A program made the translations under genes and the position numbers. A model generated the notes under the pieces. That model was not told where the DNA came from. It worked only from the letters and a program-made list of their open reading frames with translations, and ran no database searches. From an uncultured Syntrophomonadaceae bacterium (GTDB lineage Bacteria > Bacillota > Syntrophomonadia > Syntrophomonadales > Syntrophomonadaceae), in assembly GCA_944391275.1 (NCBI GenBank), contig CALXSZ010000042.1, positions 1 to 15,647 on the forward strand: DNA of 15,647 nucleotides, read 5' to 3'. Of this stretch, positions 7,564-13,403 are shown piece by piece. Position 1 is the first letter of the stretch, and the number at the start of each line of letters is the position of its first letter.

Positions 7564-7650
7564 ATGATGGATTATGAATTTATCGACGCCATTTTAAGAG
7601 AAATTGGATTAGAACCATTGGAAGACGGACAAACAAAGTTTCATATTTAA
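7564..7650 (+). CDS. 28-residue small ORF with near-perfect ribosome binding site
   Basis: AAGGAGGTGAT at 7550-7560 is complementary to the 3' end of 16S rRNA over essentially its full length. An ATG follows at 7564, with a second ATG in frame at 7567, and the frame stops with TAA at 7650. The peptide begins MMDYEFIDAILREIG and ends TKFHI. It is acidic, with a short amphipathic-looking N-terminal helix and no cysteines. A TATAAT at 7494-7499 could serve as its promoter, and a strong terminator follows at 7724-7763, so a short dedicated transcript is plausible. It could encode a genuine small protein or be a translated leader upstream of the redox cluster. No family is recognised. Confidence 0.5.
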   Translation: MMDYEFIDAILREIGLEPLEDGQTKFHI

Positions 7651-7668
7651 TGAAAGGGAAGGGAAAAG

Positions 7669-7725
7669 ATGATTCTGTATCGGCAGAAGTGCAGTCGAGT
7701 AGTCCTTAAAATGCCAAAAAAATAA
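7669..7725 (+). CDS. Possible 18-residue basic ORF ahead of the terminator
   Basis: An ATG at 7669 preceded by AAGGG (7659-7663) opens a frame of 18 codons, beginning MILYRQKCSRVV and ending in KMPKK. Its TAA (7723-7725) falls at the base of the terminator hairpin. It is in the same frame as the 28-codon ORF, which ends 18 bases earlier. The ribosome binding site is mediocre and such short frames arise by chance, so this is only a possibility. Confidence 0.22.
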   Translation: MILYRQKCSRVVLKMPKK

Positions 7726-7763
7726 AGACGGTATAGCAAAAAAGGCTATGCCGTCTTTTTTTT
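7724..7763 (+). terminator. Strong intrinsic terminator before the redox cluster
   Basis: A 14-bp stem containing one G-T wobble pairs 7724-7737 with 7745-7758 around a seven-base loop, and a run of eight T (7756-7763) follows. It would end the short transcript covering the small ORFs and isolate the hydrogenase cluster from recG transcription, unless it works as an attenuator. Confidence 0.9.
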
Positions 7764-7807
7764 GCGTAATTTTGGTAGACAACGTGTGCTTTATCCAAAA
7801 ACATGAA

Positions 7808-7836
7808 TTGCATAGAACGACAAATTCGTATAAAAT
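7808..7836 (+). promoter_or_regulatory. Candidate promoter of the flavoprotein-hydA unit
   Basis: TTGCAT at 7808-7813 and TAAAAT at 7831-7836 are 17 bases apart, downstream of the terminator at 7724-7763. Transcription would start near 7843, about 60 bases before the ATG at 7905. The elements are moderate matches, and I saw no clear Rex-type palindrome over them. Confidence 0.45.
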
Positions 7837-7904
7837 ACATAACAATACCTGTTTTTATCTGTTTTTTATAGAAGTGATTAGGAAAAAGAGGAGGAGAAGC
7901 TTAT

Positions 7905-9731
7905 ATGAACAGACTTTCCATGGACCATGGAAATCATGCTCAAAAAACGGTCGAATCGTTTTATCAAGCTATGGGAAAACGACTGACGGCTGTTCCGGAG
8001 GGAAATTGCCCCTTGAATTTGTCATTGGCCTTCCTTCGCTTGTGCTTGTCGCAAAGTTGCGGGAAGTGCGTGCCGTGCCGGGTAGGACTGGATCGATTGG
8101 CGAAAATGGTGGAGAGCACGCTGGAAGGGAAAGCAGAATTAAAAGATTTGGCGATTATGGAAAAAACGGCTCAGGCGATTTGGGATTCAGCCGATTGCGC
8201 GATTGGTTTTGAAGCCGCCGGCGTATTGCTGGAAGGATTACGGGCGTTTAAAGATGATTTTCTTTCTCATATAGAAAATCATCGATGTTCAATGGATTTT
8301 AAAGCCATTCCGTGTCAAGAAGGATGCCCGGCCCATGTGGATATACCGGGTTATATTGCTTTGGTTAAAGCCGGTCGTTATGCCGATGCGGTTCGCCTGA
8401 TTCGAGAGGATAACCCTTTTCCGGAAGTTTGCGGGTTGATCTGCGAGCATCCGTGCGAAGAAAAATGCCGCCGTCATATGGTGGACGACGCGGTTAATAT
8501 TCGGGCCTTGAAGCGTTTTGCCGTAGAACACGCCGGAGAGGTTCCTCCGCCCCCCAGCGCTCCGGCAACTGGAAAAAAGGTGGCGATTGTAGGAGCGGGT
8601 CCCTCCGGATTAACGGCTGCGTACTACCTTTCTTTAATGGGACATGCGGTAACGGTTTTTGAGAGGCGACGTAAAGCCGGCGGTATGCTGCGCTATGGGA
8701 TCCCAACCTATCGATTGCCGGATGACAGCTTAGATCGCGAGATCGGCGTGATTTTATCAACGGGAGCTGTGCTGAAAACGGGCGTAGAAATCGGCAAGGA
8801 TATTACGATCCAACAATTGCGCGAAACATACGACAGCGTCTATATTTCAATCGGCGCACACGCCGATAACAAATTGGGCATTGAAGGAGAAGAAACTGAA
8901 GGCGTTCTTTCGGCGATCCAATTACTAGGCGACGCCGGCGAAGGACAAGCGCCGGACTTTACCGGGAAGAATGTGGTGATCGTAGGAGGCGGAAACGTTG
9001 CGATGGATGCATCGCGAACCGCTAGACGTTTGGGATCCAAACAGGTTACTTGCGTTTATCGTCGCCGCATGCAAGATATGACGGCGCTCCCTGAAGAGAT
9101 TGAAGGAGCAGCCGCTGAAGGATGCGAAATTCGTACGCTCTTAGCCCCGGTACGGATTGAACAGGAGAACGGGAAAGTCCGCGCCATCATATTACAGCCG
9201 CAGCAAGTGGGTTTGATCGAGAAAGGCCGAACTTCGGTTAAAAATGCCAACCTTCCAGAAGTTCGCATTCCTTGTGACGTCGTCGTTGCCGCTATTGGGC
9301 AAAAAGTTGACGCTCGGCATTTTGAAGAATTCGGTTATCCGGTCAAACGCGGTTTAATCCAAACTGGTGACGATCTGTCGGTTCAAGGGCAAGAAGGCGT
9401 CTTTTCCGGCGGCGACGATGTAACCGGACCCGCTACAGTGATTCGAGCGATTCAGGCGGGAAAAGTAGCGGCTGTTAATATTGATAAATATCTGGGCTTC
9501 CATACCGAACTTCCTTCCGAAATTGACATTCCACCGGCTTCTTGGATGTTTATGCCGGCTTGCGGACGTGCGAATACGACGTTGCGTCCAGCGGAAGAAT
9601 GCAAAAACGATTTTGAAATGATGGAAATTGGATTAACCTGGGAAGAAGCGCAACAAGAGTGCAGTCGGTGTTTGCGCTGCGATCATTATGGCTATAGTTC
9701 ATTCAGAGGAGGGAGAAAAGACTTATGGTGA
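7905..9731 (+). CDS. NAD(P)H flavoprotein: NuoF-type [4Fe-4S] domain fused to an NfnB/GltD-like module
   Basis: This 608-residue cytoplasmic protein joins two modules. Residues about 35-123 resemble the C-terminal four-helix [4Fe-4S] domain of NuoF: SCGKCVPCR supplies Cys52, 55 and 58, and DCAIGFE supplies Cys98. The rest is like the small subunit of glutamate synthase (GltD) and NfnB. It has a double [4Fe-4S] region (Cys137, 141, 176, 180, 184, 188), an FAD-binding GAGPSG loop (230-235), an NAD(P)H-binding GGGNVA loop (361-366) followed by YRRRMQDM, whose arginines suit the NADPH 2'-phosphate, and a C-terminal FAD-contacting segment near VFSGGDDVTGPAT. A CSRCLRC tail holds Cys586, 589 and 592. 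GAGGAGGAG before the ATG supports the start. The stop overlaps hydA by seven bases, so the two proteins are probably made together and linked in function. By inference it passes electrons between NADPH and the hydrogenase iron-sulfur chain. Glutamate synthase is unlikely because no large subunit is present. Confidence 0.88.
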   Translation: MNRLSMDHGNHAQKTVESFYQAMGKRLTAVPEGNCPLNLSLAFLRLCLSQSCGKCVPCRVGLDRLAKMVESTLEGKAELKDLAIMEKTAQAIWDSADCAIGFEAAGVLLEGLRAFKDDFLSHIENHRCSMDFKAIPCQEGCPAHVDIPGYIALVKAGRYADAVRLIREDNPFPEVCGLICEHPCEEKCRRHMVDDAVNIRALKRFAVEHAGEVPPPPSAPATGKKVAIVGAGPSGLTAAYYLSLMGHAVTVFERRRKAGGMLRYGIPTYRLPDDSLDREIGVILSTGAVLKTGVEIGKDITIQQLRETYDSVYISIGAHADNKLGIEGEETEGVLSAIQLLGDAGEGQAPDFTGKNVVIVGGGNVAMDASRTARRLGSKQVTCVYRRRMQDMTALPEEIEGAAAEGCEIRTLLAPVRIEQENGKVRAIILQPQQVGLIEKGRTSVKNANLPEVRIPCDVVVAAIGQKVDARHFEEFGYPVKRGLIQTGDDLSVQGQEGVFSGGDDVTGPATVIRAIQAGKVAAVNIDKYLGFHTELPSEIDIPPASWMFMPACGRANTTLRPAEECKNDFEMMEIGLTWEEAQQECSRCLRCDHYGYSSFRGGRKDLW

Positions 9732-11452
9732 GTCTTACGATTAATCATCAATCGCTACAAGTTCCAGAAGGCACAACGATTTTAGAAGCGGCGAAATCAG
9801 CCGGAATTGTTATCCCTACCCTATGTTATTTAAAAGAACTGAATGAAGTTGCCGCCTGTCGTGTTTGTATGGTCGAAATTGAAGGATCGAACCGGCTCAT
9901 GCCGGCTTGCGATACCGTAGCCCAAGAAGGAATGGTTGTTTTTACCAATAGCCGGAGAGCCCGCGAGGCCCGGAAAATCAATACGCAATTGTTACTATCG
10001 CGTCATGATTGCCAATGTCCTACCTGCGTTCGCAGTGGAAATTGTTCTTTGCAGGATTTAGCTCATGATTTAAATATTATTGAGGTTCCTTTTGAGAAGC
10101 AGATTCCAAAGAATACGTGGAATATGGACCATCCGCTCAATCGTTATGCTTCCAAGTGCATTCGCTGCTTACGTTGTATTAATGTATGCGAAAAAGTCCA
10201 ATCGTTAGGCGTATGGGCGCTAAACGGAACCGGGGAGTATAACAAAATTGAAGTAAAAGATGGAGCGGATTTTTCAGCGGCGCATTGCGCGTTATGTGGA
10301 CAGTGCATCACCCACTGTCCGGTAGGCGCATTAGTGGAAAGAGACGATACGCAGCAGTTGCTGGACGCCATTGACGATCCGGACAAAATTACGGTTATGC
10401 AAGTGGCGCCGGCTGTGCGCGCTGCTTGGGGCGATACGCTGGGGTTTACGAAAGAGCAAGCTACTGTTAAACGGATGGTTGCGGCATTCCGGGCTTTAGG
10501 GGTCGACTATGTTTTTGATACAAACTTTAGTGCGGACCTGACCATTATGGAAGAAGGCAGTGAGTTTATTGAACGGATGACGCATCCCGGCGAATACCCC
10601 ATGCCGATGTTTACCTCGTGCTGCCCGGGATGGGTTCGTTTTGCCAAATTGGAATATCCCGAGCTGGTCCCGCATTTATCGACGGCAAAATCCCCGCAAC
10701 AAATGTTTGGCGCGGTTGCCAAAACCTATTATGCGCAACTTTTAGGGGTGGATCCTGAAAGGATTTTCTGTGTTTCCGTTATGCCTTGTACGGCGAAAAA
10801 ATATGAATGTAGCGTACCTGAAGTCAACGACGCCGGAGCTGGAAGAGACGTCGATATGGTGTTGACCACGCGTGAAATTGGACGTTTGCTGCGTTCGGTT
10901 CATGTGGATATTGCTTCGCTTCCAGAGGAAGAATTTGACCAGCCGTTGGGTATTGGAACGGGAGCTGCAGTTATTTTTGGCGCGACCGGCGGTGTGATGG
11001 AAGCGGCTTTACGCAGCGCGTATTATCTGATAACCGGAAAAAATCCTGATGCAGATGCTTTTCAGGCGGTTCGTGGGCAAGAAGTAAAAGGGTGGAAGGC
11101 GAAGACGCTGGAGATCAATGGAATAACCGTTCGAATTGCTGTTGCCAGTGGATTGGGAAATGCCCGGCGTTTAATTGAAGCTCTTAAAAGAGGCGAAGTA
11201 CAATACGATTTTATTGAAATTATGGCATGTCCAGGGGGATGCGCAGGCGGCGGCGGGCAGCCGATTCAAGATGGATGCGAGCTGGCTGGAGAACGTGGAG
11301 AAAAATTATATGTTTTGGATAAAGAGTTGCCTTTGCGCTTTTCGCATGAAAATCCGGCTGTGCTAAAACTTTATGAGGATTTTATGGAGAAACCGCTTTC
11401 GCATAAGGCTCATCAATTGTTGCATACGGATCAAACGAAATGGCGTTTGTAA
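9725..11452 (+). CDS. hydA: [FeFe]-hydrogenase catalytic subunit HydA (M3-type, HndD-like)
   Basis: HydA reversibly reduces protons to H2 at the H-cluster. All active-site motifs are intact: TSCCPGW (proton-relay Cys299, cluster ligand Cys300), MPCTAKKYE (Cys355) and ACPGGCAGGGGQP (Cys502, Cys506). The electron relay in front is complete: an N-terminal [2Fe-2S] domain (Cys34, 45, 48, 62), a His-Cys3 [4Fe-4S] site (His94, Cys98, 101, 107), and two ferredoxin-type [4Fe-4S] motifs (Cys145-155 and Cys188-198). The 575-residue length and domain order match clostridial monomeric hydrogenase CpI and the HndD subunit. It lacks the extra C-terminal [2Fe-2S] domain of longer HydA proteins in trimeric bifurcating enzymes. 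GAGGAGGGAG lies before the ATG, which overlaps the flavoprotein stop. The maturases HydE, HydF and HydG are not in the window and must be encoded elsewhere. Confidence 0.97.
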   Translation: MVSLTINHQSLQVPEGTTILEAAKSAGIVIPTLCYLKELNEVAACRVCMVEIEGSNRLMPACDTVAQEGMVVFTNSRRAREARKINTQLLLSRHDCQCPTCVRSGNCSLQDLAHDLNIIEVPFEKQIPKNTWNMDHPLNRYASKCIRCLRCINVCEKVQSLGVWALNGTGEYNKIEVKDGADFSAAHCALCGQCITHCPVGALVERDDTQQLLDAIDDPDKITVMQVAPAVRAAWGDTLGFTKEQATVKRMVAAFRALGVDYVFDTNFSADLTIMEEGSEFIERMTHPGEYPMPMFTSCCPGWVRFAKLEYPELVPHLSTAKSPQQMFGAVAKTYYAQLLGVDPERIFCVSVMPCTAKKYECSVPEVNDAGAGRDVDMVLTTREIGRLLRSVHVDIASLPEEEFDQPLGIGTGAAVIFGATGGVMEAALRSAYYLITGKNPDADAFQAVRGQEVKGWKAKTLEINGITVRIAVASGLGNARRLIEALKRGEVQYDFIEIMACPGGCAGGGGQPIQDGCELAGERGEKLYVLDKELPLRFSHENPAVLKLYEDFMEKPLSHKAHQLLHTDQTKWRL

Positions 11453-11469
11453 ACAATGTTTTGGCATGG

Positions 11470-11502
11470 AAAAGAGGAAATTTTTTATTTCCTCTTTTTT
11501 TA
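11470..11502 (+). terminator. Intrinsic terminator after hydA
   Basis: A 12-bp A/T-rich stem pairs 11470-11481 (AAAAGAGGAAAT) with 11487-11498 (ATTTCCTCTTTT) around a five-base T loop, and the T-run continues past 11500. It lies 18 bases after the hydA stop and would end the flavoprotein-hydA transcript. Confidence 0.85.
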
Positions 11503-11579
11503 TTTTGTAAAAAAGACGTCCATCTTTCGAATAGAGATTGGGAAAATAGTGGTTGACAATAGTAAATTTAGGATAAATC

Positions 11580-11588
11580 TGTTATAAT
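11580..11588 (+). promoter_or_regulatory. Extended -10 promoter ahead of the nuoE-like gene
   Basis: TGT followed by TATAAT (11583-11588) is a perfect extended -10. A perfect TTGACA at 11553-11558 lies 24 bases upstream, too far for normal sigma-A spacing, so it may be chance or regulatory. The spacer holds a small inverted repeat, ATTTA (11566-11570) and TAAAT (11574-11578). Transcription would start near 11595, leaving a leader of about 80 bases. Confidence 0.6.
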
Positions 11589-11678
11589 AAAAAAGATGTT
11601 TTTGCTTAAAATATGCCGTTTGATCATTTTTTGACCAGGAGAATACTGAAATCGACATACGTTTGTGAGGTGAAAATA

Positions 11679-12155
11679 TTGGCAGGCGAAGCGGGAACGG
11701 ATTATAAACCCTTGATCGAACCTTACCGGCAGATGAGGGGCGGTATTATTGAGGCGCTTCATGCTTTGATGCGCGCGTATCATTTTATTCCCCCGAAAGC
11801 TTTGAAAGATCTGGCGAAAGCTTTTCGTATGACCGAAGCGGAAGTGTATGGCGTTGCTTCGTTTTATTCGTATTTTACCACGAAAGAACAGGGCGCTTAT
11901 GTGATTCGCGTATGCCGAAGCGCACCTTGTCATTTAGAAAATGCACAAGGGGTGATGGAATTGTTAGAAAAAGAGTTGGGAATCCATGCAGGGCAAACGA
12001 CGGAAGATGGGAAATTTACACTGGAGTGGACCGAATGCGTTGGGCAATGCGCGCACGCGCCTGTCTATACGATTAATCGCGAGCCGGTTACGGAACCTAA
12101 AAATGTATTTTCGGAACAGATTCCGTTATTGTTGGAACAGCTGCGGCAGAACTGA
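11679..12155 (+). CDS. nuoE: NuoE-like [2Fe-2S] subunit of an NAD-linked oxidoreductase
   Basis: NuoE/HndA/HymA proteins carry one thioredoxin-fold [2Fe-2S] cluster and partner with the NuoF-type FMN subunit next to the NADH site. The cluster ligands are visible: CRSAPC (Cys79, Cys84) and ECVGQC (Cys120, Cys124). The N-terminal helical domain includes the family's MTEAEVYGVASFYSYF. I chose the TTG at 11679 because GAGGTG at 11667-11672 is six bases upstream, giving 158 residues, a usual length. The frame extends back to an ATG at 11613, but that codon lacks a ribosome binding site and would add 22 poorly conserved-looking residues. The next gene starts nine bases after the stop, with its own GAGGTG, and is its expected partner. 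The family call is firm. The name nuoE is by homology; respiratory complex I membrane subunits are not present here. Confidence 0.93.
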   Translation: MAGEAGTDYKPLIEPYRQMRGGIIEALHALMRAYHFIPPKALKDLAKAFRMTEAEVYGVASFYSYFTTKEQGAYVIRVCRSAPCHLENAQGVMELLEKELGIHAGQTTEDGKFTLEWTECVGQCAHAPVYTINREPVTEPKNVFSEQIPLLLEQLRQN

Positions 12156-12164
12156 GGTGCTTCA

Positions 12165-13403
12165 ATGAATATTTTATTGGATGGAAGACCCGAAGAAGCT
12201 TTAAGAATTCACGCTTATATGTTAAGAGGCGGTTATCAGGGATTAAAACGCGCGCGGCAGACGCCGCCGCAGCAAGTTATCGAGGAGATAAAATCTTCTG
12301 GCTTACGCGGCCGGGGCGGGGCCGGTTTTCCAACGGGTCTAAAATTAAGTTTTATTCCGCAACAGGAAGATACGCCGAGGTACATCATTTGTAACTTGGA
12401 CGAAGGGGAACCGGGAACGTACAAAGATCGAACCCTCTGCGAACACGTTCCGCACAAACTGGTGGAGGGGTTAGCGATTTGCGCGTATGCGATTCAAGCG
12501 ACGCAAGCTTTTATTTATTGCCGAGCGGAGTATCCTTATCTGGTGGATGTGCTCAAACAGGCGATTAACCAAGCGAAACAGGAAAATTTATTGGAGAATT
12601 TGGATATTGAGTTACGTATGGGAGCGGGCGCTTATGTTTGTGGAGAAGAAAGCGCATTAATCGAATCCATCGAAGGACATCGCGGAAATCCTCGTTTTAA
12701 ACCGCCGTATCCGGCAGGACAGGGGTTATGGCAACAACCAACCGTTGTATTAAACGTAGAGACCCTGTGCAATGTGCCTTTTATTTTAAGAGAAGGAGCG
12801 GATGCTTTTTCTTCTGTTGGAACTCCCGACTATCCAGGAACCAAATTGATCACGCTCAATGGGGACGTCGAACATCGCGGTTGTTTTGAAGTGACGACGG
12901 GGACTCCCATCAAAGAGATTATTGAAACCGTTGGGGGTGGCGTCCGGCAAGGACGCGCGTTAAAAGCCATCCAGGTTGGAGGTTCTTCTGGAGGATTTTT
13001 AAAAGCCAGTCAAATTGATACCCCTTTGGATTTTGCAGCTTTGCAAAAAGCGGGCGGTTCGTTAGGATCGGGAGCCATTTTGGTTTTGGATGAAACGCGG
13101 GATATGGTGGATCTGTGTTTCAATATCGCCGACTTCTATCGGAAGGAATCCTGTGGAAAGTGTCTACCCTGTCGGGAAGGATGTTATCGTGGATGGCAAA
13201 TCATCCGGAAAATTCAACAGCATCAGGCTAATCAGCAAGATGTAGAAAATCTTTTTTTGTTGTTAGATGTGATGAAAGAAACGGCGCTTTGCGGATTAGG
13301 ACAATCTTTCTATCTTCCAATTCAATCGTGTATCACGCTTTTTGAAGAAGAATTTCAGGCAAAATTACGAACTGAGGTTGGAGGAGGCGAAAGAATATCA
13401 TGA
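12165..13403 (+). CDS. nuoF: NuoF-like NADH-binding FMN/[4Fe-4S] subunit
   Basis: This subunit binds NADH and FMN and passes electrons to iron-sulfur clusters. The glycine-rich GLRGRGGAGFPTG loop (46-58), NLDEGEPGTYKDR (77-89) and GAGAYVCGEESALIESIEG (153-171) form the FMN/NADH pocket. The [4Fe-4S] N3-type site is ESCGKCLPCREG (Cys330, 333, 336) plus Cys376 in LCGLGQ. At 412 residues it is a minimal NuoF. It lacks both the N-terminal thioredoxin-like [2Fe-2S] domain and the C-terminal two-[4Fe-4S] ferredoxin domain found in the roughly 600-residue HydB/HymB subunits of electron-bifurcating hydrogenases. The GAGGTG at 12154-12159 sets the start. The stop shares an ATGA overlap with the next gene, so the last two genes are probably translationally coupled. 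Confidence 0.95.
   Translation: MNILLDGRPEEALRIHAYMLRGGYQGLKRARQTPPQQVIEEIKSSGLRGRGGAGFPTGLKLSFIPQQEDTPRYIICNLDEGEPGTYKDRTLCEHVPHKLVEGLAICAYAIQATQAFIYCRAEYPYLVDVLKQAINQAKQENLLENLDIELRMGAGAYVCGEESALIESIEGHRGNPRFKPPYPAGQGLWQQPTVVLNVETLCNVPFILREGADAFSSVGTPDYPGTKLITLNGDVEHRGCFEVTTGTPIKEIIETVGGGVRQGRALKAIQVGGSSGGFLKASQIDTPLDFAALQKAGGSLGSGAILVLDETRDMVDLCFNIADFYRKESCGKCLPCREGCYRGWQIIRKIQQHQANQQDVENLFLLLDVMKETALCGLGQSFYLPIQSCITLFEEEFQAKLRTEVGGGERIS

Noticed and set aside
7817..7829. Short palindrome ACGA-CAAAT-TCGT in the promoter spacer before the flavoprotein gene
   Set aside because: Four-base arms are expected by chance, and it does not match the Rex operator pattern.
7905..9731. Glutamate synthase small subunit (GltD)
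   Set aside because: The NAD(P)H flavoprotein core is shared, but there is no large subunit nearby, the N-terminus is NuoF-like, and the gene overlaps hydA.
11553..11588. Classical -35/-10 promoter using TTGACA and TATAAT before the nuoE-like gene
   Set aside because: The spacing of 24 bases is too long for sigma-A; the extended -10 alone is the better explanation.
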